Shown: piece after piece, positions 7,866 to 15,646 of the stretch
Layout: each line of letters starts with the position of its first letter
How positions within the stretch are numbered: position 1 is the stretch's first letter
From: an uncultured Lachnospiraceae bacterium
GTDB taxonomy: Bacteria; Bacillota; Clostridia; Lachnospirales; Lachnospiraceae
Reading direction: 5' to 3'
Assembly (NCBI GenBank): GCA_910584945.1
Contig: CAJUDY010000042.1
Coordinates: 1 to 32,153 of the forward strand
DNA length: 32,153 bases
The notes under the pieces: model-generated
The model's input: the letters and a program-made list of their open reading frames with translations, nothing else
Told to the model about the DNA's origin: nothing
Databases searched by the model: none
Program-made: the position numbers and the translations under genes

Positions 7866-9608
7866 TTACAGGCGGTATTTTTCCACATAAGCTCGAAATT
7901 GCCGCTGAAATTCTTCGCTGTCATTACGGATGCTGCGGAGGGACTCGTGGAGATTCAGATTGTGATGGGCCATATCGATGACGCATCCTGCAATATTCGA
8001 GCAGTGGTCGGCGGTCCGTTCCAGATTGGTCAACAGATCCGACCAGATAAATCCAGTATCAATCGAGTACGCCCCTTGCTGCAGACGTAAAATGTGCCGG
8101 GTACGCATCTGTTCCTTCATCTGATCAATCACCTCTTCCAGCGGCTCGACCATGGACGCAGCTTTCAGATCATCGGATAAAAAAGCCGAAAGCGACAGGT
8201 CCACGATCTCATGGACGGCGGAGGCGATGATCTGGAATTCGTATACCGCAGCCGAGGTGAGCGAAAGTCCTTTGCTCTGCATCTCTTCTTCCGATTCCAC
8301 CAGGTTGACCGCATGGTCCGCAATCCGCTCATAATCTCCGATAATTTTCAGAAGTTTCGCCGCTTTTTCGCTGTCCGCCTTGCTGATCTGCTTCTCGCTG
8401 AGCTTGATCAGATAAGTTCCCAGGATGTCCTCATAGTAATCCGTCTTCTTTTCTTTTTTGCGGACTGAGGCCGCAAGTTTTTTCGAGTGCTCCGTAAGAC
8501 AGAGAATGCTTTCTTTCAGGGCGCTCACTGCCGTATTTGCCAGATCGATTGCTACTTCTTGACAGCGCTCCAGTGCGATGGACGGTGTGTAGAGCAGACG
8601 CTCGTCCAGTTCCGACGGAACGTCCGGCTGTGCGTCGTCCGGTACCAGCAGGTTCACCAGCTTTTCAAGGAATCCCGAAAGAGGCAGCATCAATAGTGTG
8701 CACAGGACGTTAAAAACAGAGTGCGCCACGGCAATGCCGAATAAGGAGGCATTCTCCTCCAAAAAAGTCGGCTGGAGCAGTCCCTTCAAAAGACTGAACA
8801 CCGTCAGCCAGACGACGGTTCCGATGGTGTTAAAGGACAGATGCACCATGGCGGCCCGCTTTGCATTTTTATTGGCCCCTACGGAAGAAAGCATGGCGGT
8901 CACGCAGGTGCCGATGTTCTGTCCCATGATAATGGGAATCGCCGCGCCGTAAGAGACCTGCCCGGTCACTGCCAGTGCCTGAAGGATTCCCACCGACGCA
9001 GAGCTGGACTGAATGATCGCCGTGAGGACCGCCCCCGCCAGCACACCCAGGATCGGATTCTGAAACACAAGAAACAGGCTCTGAAACGATGGAACGTCCC
9101 GAAGTCCGGAAACTGCCCCGGACATCTCCTCCATACCGAACATCAGTGTGGCGAAGCCCAGCAGGATCATACCCGTGTCTTTTTTACGGTCGTCTTTGCA
9201 GAACATGTAGAAAATGATACCGATCAGGGCCAGAATCGGTGTAAAAGAAGAAGGTTTCAACAGCTTTACGAGTACATTGCCACTGTCGATGCCCGCAAGG
9301 CTTAAGACCCATGCCGTCACCGTCGTTCCAATATTGGCGCCCATGATCACATGGATCGCCTGTCTTAACGTCATCAGACCAGAGTTCACAAATCCCACCA
9401 CCATAACCGTGGTGGCGGAAGAGCTTTGAATCACCGCCGTGATTCCAAGACCGGTGAGAAGACCGACCGATTTGTTGCCCGTAAGCTTTCCAAGAAGAGA
9501 ACGTAAGTTCTCCCCTGCCCGCCTCTCCAACGCCTGCCCCATAAGGTTCATACCGAACAAGAACAGGCTTAAGCCTCCAATGAGTGTGAGTAGATCAAAA
9601 ATATCCAT
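7866..9608 (-). CDS. Na+/phosphate cotransporter with PhoU-like tail
   Basis: 580-residue protein of the NptA / PNaS (SLC34-like) family that imports phosphate with sodium. The inverted-repeat core is visible: QSSSATT and GANIGTT in the first half, QSSSASVG and GQNIGTCVTA in the second. About eight hydrophobic segments fill residues 1-310. The C-terminal 230 residues are helical and PhoU-like (ADHAVNLVESEEEMQSK and ADHCSNIAG), a domain that probably senses or regulates phosphate flux. ATG 9608 is preceded by AGGAAA. Length and domain order are typical for Firmicutes. It appears to be a single-gene unit, with a terminator-like hairpin on each side. Confidence 0.93.
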   Translation of the reverse strand: MDIFDLLTLIGGLSLFLFGMNLMGQALERRAGENLRSLLGKLTGNKSVGLLTGLGITAVIQSSSATTVMVVGFVNSGLMTLRQAIHVIMGANIGTTVTAWVLSLAGIDSGNVLVKLLKPSSFTPILALIGIIFYMFCKDDRKKDTGMILLGFATLMFGMEEMSGAVSGLRDVPSFQSLFLVFQNPILGVLAGAVLTAIIQSSSASVGILQALAVTGQVSYGAAIPIIMGQNIGTCVTAMLSSVGANKNAKRAAMVHLSFNTIGTVVWLTVFSLLKGLLQPTFLEENASLFGIAVAHSVFNVLCTLLMLPLSGFLEKLVNLLVPDDAQPDVPSELDERLLYTPSIALERCQEVAIDLANTAVSALKESILCLTEHSKKLAASVRKKEKKTDYYEDILGTYLIKLSEKQISKADSEKAAKLLKIIGDYERIADHAVNLVESEEEMQSKGLSLTSAAVYEFQIIASAVHEIVDLSLSAFLSDDLKAASMVEPLEEVIDQMKEQMRTRHILRLQQGAYSIDTGFIWSDLLTNLERTADHCSNIAGCVIDMAHHNLNLHESLRSIRNDSEEFQRQFRAYVEKYRL

Positions 9609-9688
9609 AAATTTCCTGCCCTTTCCATATAATCATCTATGGAATTTATTTTAACTGATCTACATCAAATCTATCATCAAACTTTTGT

Positions 9689-9711
9689 AAAATTCCTGTA
9701 AAATACAGGAA
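9689..9711 (-). terminator. Terminator after the azlCD/hydrolase operon
   Basis: On the minus strand TTCCTGT pairs with ACAGGAA (seven base pairs, loop ATTTT) and is followed by TTTT. It lies about 135 bases after the stop codon of the hydrolase gene; no other gene is recognisable between them. Confidence 0.55.
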
Positions 9712-9845
9712 AACGAATACGGACGCAGGGATCTGTCAGCTGCCCAATCGGCACAACATGAATCGAATTGCCATGCTGTTCGATGATTCTCAAGGTTCTG
9801 CCTCCTGTCTGGTATACTTTCACTCGCTGAACCGCCGCATAACGA

Positions 9846-10661
9846 TCAAAGAATTTGCTGAACCAGACTCTCAATGAACCGATTCACCATTTCCGGTTGA
9901 TCTGTATTTGAATTATGGCCCGCATTTTCTATCCATTCCAGAGGAATATTCGTATTTTGATGCCAAGCTTTATTATATCGAATGCAGGAACCGGCATGAT
10001 CTCTTTCGCCGCACAGTAACAATGCAGGACATTTTATTTCATATGGCAAATTCTTTTCTATTGCATCAGCAAGAATCCGAAACCCATGACCTGCAATCCG
10101 GGAGTACCTTTTTTTGTCTCCATCGTACACCATCATGATTTCATACATTAATTTTCTTCCGTATTCAGACACCGCGACTCCGTTCGTTCCAGACTTTATA
10201 AGAAATTTCCAGGGGTAGTAATAATAAACCGGCTCCATCCGTTTCAATAACCAGAGTTCCATTCCTGTTATATATTTTTTTTGCAATGGCGCCGAATCAA
10301 TCGAAACAAATCCCTTTAAATGTTCATGATATAATTCGGCATACGCCTGCCCAATATAGCCGCCCATAGACTGTCCTATGATGACTGGTCTTCTTATTTT
10401 CTCCTGTTTCAGGATTTCATATAACCATTTTGCCTGATCCATCAGATCAAAATCAAATCGAAACGGCCAGGAGGCTGCATGAGCAGGTGCGTCCCACACA
10501 AAAATATTGTATCTGTTTTTGAAATAATCTATTTGTTTCTCGAACAATCTATGGTCTGCCGTCAATCCCGGCAAAAAAACAAGAGTTGCAACATCATCGT
10601 CCATGACATGAATCCAATAATGAATGGTGCCAGATGGCGTCGCATACGTTTTTTCAATCAT
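9846..10661 (-). CDS. Alpha/beta-fold hydrolase
   Basis: 271-residue alpha/beta hydrolase. The catalytic triad can be proposed as Ser98 in the nucleophile elbow GQSMGG, Asp221 in GERDHAGS and His249 in NAGHNSN; PGLTADHRLF near residue 31 supplies the oxyanion hole region. The lid (about 130-190) is rich in tyrosine. The substrate, probably an ester or lactone, cannot be read from the sequence. No transmembrane segment or signal peptide is present, so it is cytoplasmic. The start ATG overlaps the stop codon of the upstream YdeI-like remnant (ATGA). The region is richer in A+T than the flanking operons, which suggests a more recent acquisition. Confidence 0.87.
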   Translation of the reverse strand: MIEKTYATPSGTIHYWIHVMDDDVATLVFLPGLTADHRLFEKQIDYFKNRYNIFVWDAPAHAASWPFRFDFDLMDQAKWLYEILKQEKIRRPVIIGQSMGGYIGQAYAELYHEHLKGFVSIDSAPLQKKYITGMELWLLKRMEPVYYYYPWKFLIKSGTNGVAVSEYGRKLMYEIMMVYDGDKKRYSRIAGHGFRILADAIEKNLPYEIKCPALLLCGERDHAGSCIRYNKAWHQNTNIPLEWIENAGHNSNTDQPEMVNRFIESLVQQIL

Positions 10662-10804
10662 TTTCCCATCTCCATTAAATTCGTAAAGGCTGGCTCATAC
10701 TCCTCCAGCAATGCGAACACGCAGGCAATCTGTTCCTCCGTGACCGCCGCGGGTTTGAGAGCGTCCCACTGGCCGTTTGCTTTGGCTTCCTCTATTTTCT
10801 TTCT
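10658..10804 (-). pseudogene. Fragment of a YdeI/OmpD-associated-type protein
   Basis: A 48-codon frame without its own start reads RKKIEEAKANGQWDALKP and then AAVTEEQIACVF and EYEPAFTNLMEMGK before a stop. This is the pattern of the middle-to-C-terminal part of YdeI-like proteins (KIEEAKANGSWDALKP in relatives). The N-terminal domain and the tail after TNxMxM are absent. Its upstream edge runs into the end of the small membrane protein gene in a different frame, so a deletion probably joined the two. Its stop overlaps the start of the hydrolase gene. Confidence 0.65.
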
Positions 10805-11135
10805 GCTGCAAAAATTTAAGCAGTGCGGTGGTCACTCCCACACCGAGTACAAAAATGAACCCCATTCGGATCATTTCATGAAATACCAGAATACTTTCCG
10901 CATCCTTGGAAATATAAGTTAGATACAGATAACCTTCCAGGGCGAGTCCTGCGACTGTGGAAATCAGCAAGTGCATTTCTAACATCAGAACGATCTGCCA
11001 TCTCCCGCCGCTGCGATAATTGCACCAGGACAGTACGATTTGCAAAAAGGGCAAAAGAAGCACAGTAACCGCGCCGCCATGGAATCCTACCATACAGATC
11101 AAGAAAATCAGATAATTCGGCAGTATTTTTATCAT
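10695..11135 (-). CDS. Small multi-pass membrane protein, abnormal C-terminus
   Basis: 146-residue protein of unknown function. Three or four hydrophobic segments cover about residues 6-30, 42-65 and 82-105. The last 40 residues after FLQQKENRGS are arginine- and glycine-rich and unlike the rest; they are simply an out-of-frame reading of the YdeI-like remnant, so the original C-terminus has probably been lost. ATG 11135 has GAGG at a normal distance; an upstream ATG at 11147 is the alternative. It begins about 20 bases after azlD and is presumably co-transcribed with it. Whether it takes part in amino acid export is unknown. Confidence 0.6.
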   Translation of the reverse strand: MIKILPNYLIFLICMVGFHGGAVTVLLLPFLQIVLSWCNYRSGGRWQIVLMLEMHLLISTVAGLALEGYLYLTYISKDAESILVFHEMIRMGFIFVLGVGVTTALLKFLQQKENRGSQSKRPVGRSQTRGGHGGTDCLRVRIAGGV

Positions 11136-11155
11136 CAAACGCCTCATTTACCACA

Positions 11156-11479
11156 TCAAAACGCGATCTGTGTCAAGATCATATAAACAGCCGTACCAAA
11201 AAGAATGCTGACCAGCGAATTTCGTTTCCAACACTGAAGCCCCACCACACTTCCGGCGGCAAGGAGCTCCGGCAGACCAAAGGGCGCAATGGTGAGGTTC
11301 ACCTCTTTCAGGCAGTAAATGACCAGCATTCCGATCATCGCCGACGGAAGTACTTTTCCCAGATAGAGGATATACGCAGGCGTATGTTTCCGAAAGATCA
11401 AAAACGGCAGAAAGCGCAAAAGCCATGTGACAAGCGCCATAGCCAGCACCAGAACCGCCGCATGTGCATCAAGATTCAT
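11156..11479 (-). CDS. azlD: Branched-chain amino acid exporter small subunit AzlD
   Basis: 107-residue AzlD-family protein with three or four membrane helices (about 8-25, 37-55, 66-84 and 88-105) and the conserved LLRFLPFLIF and KVLPSAMIGMLVIYCL segments. AzlC and AzlD together form a two-subunit exporter of branched-chain amino acids or their analogues. The start ATG overlaps the azlC stop (ATGA), the usual arrangement for this pair. Confidence 0.88.
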   Translation of the reverse strand: MNLDAHAAVLVLAMALVTWLLRFLPFLIFRKHTPAYILYLGKVLPSAMIGMLVIYCLKEVNLTIAPFGLPELLAAGSVVGLQCWKRNSLVSILFGTAVYMILTQIAF

Positions 11480-12183
11480 TTCGTTTCCTCCTCACCGGAT
11501 GCAAGACGCCTCTGAAAGACCGTCAGGCAAAAAGTGATCAGAAGCATAGTCGGGATCAAAAAATATTCCGGTCCGAATACCAGCAGGCAAAACAGAGAAC
11601 ACAAAAGCCCGGTCAGCGCCGGAATGTGATTCTTCCCGGAGACCAATTGTTCGGTAAAGGAGGCGACAAAAAGCGCGGTCATGGAAAATTCAATCCCGTC
11701 TGTCGAGAACGGCAGCGCACTCCCCAGCAGGCTCCCGATGACGCTCCCCAAAACCCAGTAGCACTGATTAAAAAAAGAAACCAAAAAACGGTAAAGGCTG
11801 CCGGATGTCTCCTTTGACGCCTGCCCGTCACAGAGAAGGGAGTACGTCTCATCCGTCAGAGAAAAAATCAGATAAGGCTTGTACCTCCCGGTATCCTTAT
11901 AGCGTTCGATCATGGAAATGCTGTAAAACAGATGGCGCGCATTCACCATAACCGTCGTAATGATCGTCGTAATGACAGAAGCCCCTCCCGAAATCAGTCC
12001 CACGCCCACGTACTGCATGGAGCCCGCATAAATCAAACCGCTCATGGCGAATGCCCAGAGGGTCCCATACCCGGCATTCCGCAGCAGAATACCAAATCCG
12101 GTTCCAAGAATGATATATCCGGCCATCACCGGAAGCGATCGATAAAACGCCTGACTGACCGTAACGATTCCTCTTTGGTTCAC
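11476..12183 (-). CDS. azlC: Branched-chain amino acid exporter large subunit AzlC
   Basis: 235-residue AzlC-family permease. Family signatures are GYIILGTGFGILL near residue 20, SGLIYAGSMQYVGVGL near 45 and NARHLFYSISM near 80; about six membrane helices are seen. It partners AzlD in efflux of branched-chain amino acids. GTG 12183 was chosen because GAGGAG precedes it by seven bases; the frame is open for 18 more codons to 12237, but that stretch includes a hairpin (CCGGTAT/ATACCGG, about 12208-12225) and lacks a ribosome binding site. A TATAAT box lies at about 12241-12236. No regulator gene of the Lrp type is adjacent. Confidence 0.88.
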   Translation of the reverse strand: MNQRGIVTVSQAFYRSLPVMAGYIILGTGFGILLRNAGYGTLWAFAMSGLIYAGSMQYVGVGLISGGASVITTIITTVMVNARHLFYSISMIERYKDTGRYKPYLIFSLTDETYSLLCDGQASKETSGSLYRFLVSFFNQCYWVLGSVIGSLLGSALPFSTDGIEFSMTALFVASFTEQLVSGKNHIPALTGLLCSLFCLLVFGPEYFLIPTMLLITFCLTVFQRRLASGEEETK

Positions 12184-12342
12184 ACAAGTTCTCCTCACTT
12201 TATAAACCGGTATTTCCATACCGGCCGCTTGATTCATTATACATCAGAACAACGGCAATGAATACCATATTTTATAAAATACCGAACAGTTCTTGTTGTT
12301 AGAAATCAATTTGTCATATTCGATTATTTGAAGTATTCAGCC

Positions 12343-12810
12343 TCAGGTCCTGTGCGCCTTCCCCGTCACTTCCTCCACCGTAAGCTTCCACACATCCGTC
12401 TTTGACACCGCCGTTTTGCTGAGGGAGAATTCCTCCTTGCAGTAGTGCCGCATCAGGATGCGAAGCGCCTGCTCTTTTTCTTCTTCCGGAACGGACTCGA
12501 GCCTGCCTCTGCCAACCACGCTTTCATACATGATTGTGCTGCTGCAGGCTTCCGGCTTCACGACCAGACGGTGGGCGCCGTCCATCTCGAAAGCAACATG
12601 ATTGTCTTTTTTCATCAACTCGCATTTTTTCCCCTCCGCCGCTCCGTGAAAATACAGGGTCACTCTGCCGTTCTCGCACTGCACTCCATAATTCAAAGGA
12701 ACAATATACGGGTATTCCCCATCGTGAAATGCCAGCCTGCACACCTCGCATCGCTCCATCATCTGTACGATCTCTGCCAGTTCCTTGATCTCTCGGTCAC
12801 TGCGCCTCAT
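12343..12810 (-). CDS. Pyridoxamine 5'-phosphate oxidase-like flavoprotein (NimA type)
   Basis: 155-residue protein of the FMN-binding split-barrel group that contains NimA-type nitroimidazole reductases. The signature region is CEVCRLAFHDGEYPYIVPLNY (first 20 residues from about 22), then LYFHGAAEGKKCELM and NHVAFEMDG. Most members have no proven substrate; membership alone does not show nitroimidazole resistance. It is cytoplasmic. It stands alone between azlC and atpC with its own ribosome binding site, and no clear promoter was identified. Confidence 0.85.
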   Translation of the reverse strand: MRRSDREIKELAEIVQMMERCEVCRLAFHDGEYPYIVPLNYGVQCENGRVTLYFHGAAEGKKCELMKKDNHVAFEMDGAHRLVVKPEACSSTIMYESVVGRGRLESVPEEEKEQALRILMRHYCKEEFSLSKTAVSKTDVWKLTVEEVTGKAHRT

Positions 12811-12848
12811 AGTTCTCTCCTCTTCCGTTCTCTTTTTTTAACAAAGAC

Positions 12849-12894
12849 GCACAGCCCCAAGGCATAGAAAAAATCATGTCCCGTAAGCTGTGCG
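12849..12894 (-). terminator. Possible terminator after the atp operon
   Basis: On the minus strand CGCACAGC (12894-12887) pairs with GCTGTGCG (12856-12849) around a 30-base loop, followed by TCTTTGTT. It begins about seven bases after the atpC stop. The loop is long, so the call is tentative. Confidence 0.4.
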
Positions 12895-12900
12895 CTCATT

Positions 12901-13314
12901 TTACTGTATATAACGTTCCGTCTCCTTGAGCCTTACCAGCGCCCTCGCCATAGCCGCCTGGGTCATGTGGAACTCCTGAATGCTCTGTTTTTGCCTCAGC
13001 CGCTCCTGGGCGCGCTCCAGCGCCTCTCGGGCCCGGTTGGCGTCCACTTCCTCCGGCCGCTCAATCAAGTCTGCCAGAAGCATGGCGCGGTTGTTGGCGA
13101 TCTGGCAGAAGCCCTGCCCGACCGCCGCGTACTGCCAGTCCTCGTCCTCCTGATATTTCAGCCGCATCTCGCCGGGTTTGATGGCAATGATCATCTCCTC
13201 ATGATGGGCCATGACCGCCTTCTCCCCGTCGAGCGCCGGTATAATCAGGATATGGCAGGGACCGTCGTAAAAAATCCGTCGGCTGGTAATAATTCTTAAA
13301 TGAAAGGTTGACAT
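12901..13314 (-). CDS. atpC: ATP synthase F1 epsilon subunit
   Basis: 137-residue epsilon subunit of F1, part of the central stalk that couples rotation to the c-ring and restrains ATP hydrolysis. The N-terminal beta-sandwich (about 1-85, with YDGPCHILIIPALDGEKAVMAHHE) and the C-terminal helical hairpin (about 88-137) are both present at normal length. It starts seven bases after atpD and is the last gene of the operon. Confidence 0.93.
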   Translation of the reverse strand: MSTFHLRIITSRRIFYDGPCHILIIPALDGEKAVMAHHEEMIIAIKPGEMRLKYQEDEDWQYAAVGQGFCQIANNRAMLLADLIERPEEVDANRAREALERAQERLRQKQSIQEFHMTQAAMARALVRLKETERYIQ

Positions 13315-13320
13315 GTCCGA

Positions 13321-14724
13321 TCACCTCTGCACCGAAGCTGTGATGGTCTTCGCTTTTTCCACCACTTCTTCAATGGTTCCCACGTTGAAAAACGCTGCCT
13401 CCGGGTACTCGTCCATCTCTCCGGAGATAATCGCCTGGAATCCCTTGATCGTCTCTTTCAGCGGTACATATTTACCGGGAACACCGGTAAAGTTCTCTGC
13501 CACGTGGAAAGGCTGGGACAGAAAACGCTGGATCTTCCTCGCCCGGCTGACGGTCATCTTATCCTCCTCTGACAGCTCCTCCATACCGAGGATCGCGATA
13601 ATATCCTGCAGTTCTTTATACTTTTGCAGCATCTCCTGTACTTTTCTGGCCGTCTCGTAGTGTTCTTCCCCCACCACGTCGATCTCCAGAATGCGGGAAG
13701 TGGACTCCAACGGGTCCACTGCCGGATAGATGCCCTGCTCCACGATCTTACGGGACAGCACCGTCGTCGCATCCAGATGAGCGAAGGTCGTGGCAGGCGC
13801 CGGGTCTGTCAGATCATCCGCCGGCACATAGACTGCCTGCACGGAAGTGACCGAACCGTTTTTCGTGGAAGCGATCCGCTCCTGCAGCTCGCCCATCTCC
13901 GTTGCCAGGGTAGGCTGATAGCCCACGGCTGACGGCATCCGCCCCAGCAGGGCCGACACCTCCGAACCCGCCTGTACAAAACGGAAAATATTGTCGATAA
14001 AAAGCAGCACATTCTGGTTCATCTCGTCCCGGAAGTACTCTGCCATCGTAAGTCCTGTCTCCGCCACGCGCATACGGGCTCCGGGAGGCTCGTTCATCTG
14101 TCCGAACACCAGTGCGGTCTTCTCCAGCACCCCGGATTCTTTCATCTCGCTCCACAGGTCATTCCCCTCCCGGGAACGCTCTCCCACGCCGGTGAAGATG
14201 GAGTAGCCGCCGTGTTCCGTGGCGATGTTGCGGATCAGCTCCTGGATCAGGACCGTCTTGCCCACGCCGGCGCCGCCGAACAGGCCGATCTTTCCGCCTT
14301 TGGCATAGGGCGCCAGAAGGTCGATAACCTTGATCCCCGTCTCCAGAATCTCCACCACCGGATTCTGCTTTTCGAAAGAAGGCGGGTCCCGATGGATACA
14401 CCACGCAGGCGCATCCACAACCTCACCGCCGCCGTCCACGGGCTGGCCGAGCACGTTGAACAGCCTTCCAAGAACCTTCTCTCCCACCGGAACGCAGATG
14501 CCCTCCCCTGTGGGAGTTACTTCCATATCACGGCAGAGGCCTTCGCTGGCGGACAGCATGATACAGCGCACCACATTGTCTCCAAGATGCTTGGCCGCCT
14601 CCATCACGCACCGTTCCCCGTGATTGTCTACCGTGAGCGCATCTTTTATATGAGGGAGACTGCCCTTTTCAAACCATACGTCCACCACCGGGCCAGAAAC
14701 CTGTATGATCTTTCCTTTTTCCAT
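13321..14724 (-). CDS. atpD: ATP synthase F1 beta subunit
   Basis: 467-residue catalytic subunit of F1. The P-loop GGAGVGKT is at residues 150-157, the catalytic glutamate lies in GERSREGND (about residue 182), the DNIFRFVQAGSEVSALLGR segment follows, and the ELSEED form of the DELSEED lever is near residue 390. All catalytic motifs are intact and length is normal. It lies 24 bases after atpG with its own ribosome binding site. Confidence 0.97.
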   Translation of the reverse strand: MEKGKIIQVSGPVVDVWFEKGSLPHIKDALTVDNHGERCVMEAAKHLGDNVVRCIMLSASEGLCRDMEVTPTGEGICVPVGEKVLGRLFNVLGQPVDGGGEVVDAPAWCIHRDPPSFEKQNPVVEILETGIKVIDLLAPYAKGGKIGLFGGAGVGKTVLIQELIRNIATEHGGYSIFTGVGERSREGNDLWSEMKESGVLEKTALVFGQMNEPPGARMRVAETGLTMAEYFRDEMNQNVLLFIDNIFRFVQAGSEVSALLGRMPSAVGYQPTLATEMGELQERIASTKNGSVTSVQAVYVPADDLTDPAPATTFAHLDATTVLSRKIVEQGIYPAVDPLESTSRILEIDVVGEEHYETARKVQEMLQKYKELQDIIAILGMEELSEEDKMTVSRARKIQRFLSQPFHVAENFTGVPGKYVPLKETIKGFQAIISGEMDEYPEAAFFNVGTIEEVVEKAKTITASVQR

Positions 14725-14748
14725 TACACTCTCCTAAAAATGTTGTTC

Positions 14749-15645
14749 TTATTTATTGTTCGCGTCCATTTTCGCCCTCTGGGCCCTGGCTCCGCTGGCG
14801 ATCTCCGTAATCTCCTGAGTGATCGCCGCCTGTCTGGCACGATTGTACATGATCTTCAGTTCCCGGAGAAGTTCATCCGCATTGTTGGTTGCCGCTTCCA
14901 TGGCGACCATCCGGGCATTGTGCACGGTGTAGAACGCCTGCACCAACGCGCCGTAGATAAATCCCGTGATATAATTGGGAATGATTGTGTCAACCGCTTC
15001 TTCCGCAGAGGGAATCAGGAAAAATTCTTCCTGATAGACATCCATGGGAATATTGGAGGCAAGCGACGGCCTTCTGATGGGCAGAAGCATCTCGTCTTCC
15101 GGCACGCTCTGCATACTGTTCTCCATACGGGTGTAAATCACATGAATCTCATCCAGTTCTCCGTCCCGATACTGGTCCAGCAGCTTCTCGCTGATCCAGC
15201 GGGCCCTGTTGAAATTCGGACTCTGCACCGTATAGCGGAAATTCTCCTCAATCGGGATATGTCGCGCAGCAAAAAACTGCCGTCCCAGCTCTCCCACGAC
15301 AAAAAGCTTCACCTGGTTTTCCCGGTTGTCCAGAAACTTCTGGGCCAAATTCAGGATATTATGGTTATAAGCGCCCGCAAGTCCTTTATCCCCGGTAATC
15401 ACCAGAAGACCGATCCGGGTACGTTTCACCCCCGGCTTTTCGAAGTATCGGTGTTCCATCTCCGGAAGATGCCTGAGAATCCTGGCGATGGTTGACTGAA
15501 GCGTATAAAAGTACGGCTCGGTCGCCTCCAGCGCCTGCTTTGCCCTCTTCATCTTGGTGGAAGAGATCATATACATGGCATTGGTAATCTTTCGGGTGTC
15601 CTGAATGCTTTTGATCCTGCTCTGGATCTCTCGAAGCCCCGCCAT
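14749..15645 (-). CDS. atpG: ATP synthase F1 gamma subunit
   Basis: 298-residue gamma subunit, the rotor shaft of F1. The N-terminal coil MAGLREIQSRIKSIQDTRKI and the C-terminal coil (ELKIMYNRARQAAITQEI) that form the central coiled coil are both clear, as is GDKGLAGAYN in the Rossmann-like middle domain. It begins one base after the stop of the delta-alpha fusion gene. Confidence 0.95.
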   Translation of the reverse strand: MAGLREIQSRIKSIQDTRKITNAMYMISSTKMKRAKQALEATEPYFYTLQSTIARILRHLPEMEHRYFEKPGVKRTRIGLLVITGDKGLAGAYNHNILNLAQKFLDNRENQVKLFVVGELGRQFFAARHIPIEENFRYTVQSPNFNRARWISEKLLDQYRDGELDEIHVIYTRMENSMQSVPEDEMLLPIRRPSLASNIPMDVYQEEFFLIPSAEEAVDTIIPNYITGFIYGALVQAFYTVHNARMVAMEAATNNADELLRELKIMYNRARQAAITQEITEIASGARAQRAKMDANNK

Positions 15646-15646
15646 G

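Noticed and set aside
9677..9874. 65-residue minus-strand frame after the hydrolase
   Set aside because: It overlaps the hydrolase end in another frame, lacks a ribosome binding site, contains the terminator-like hairpin, and I recognise no family.
14212..15495. Plus-strand open frame of 427 residues across atpD and atpG
   Set aside because: Antisense to two clearly functional ATP synthase genes; no recognisable protein features.
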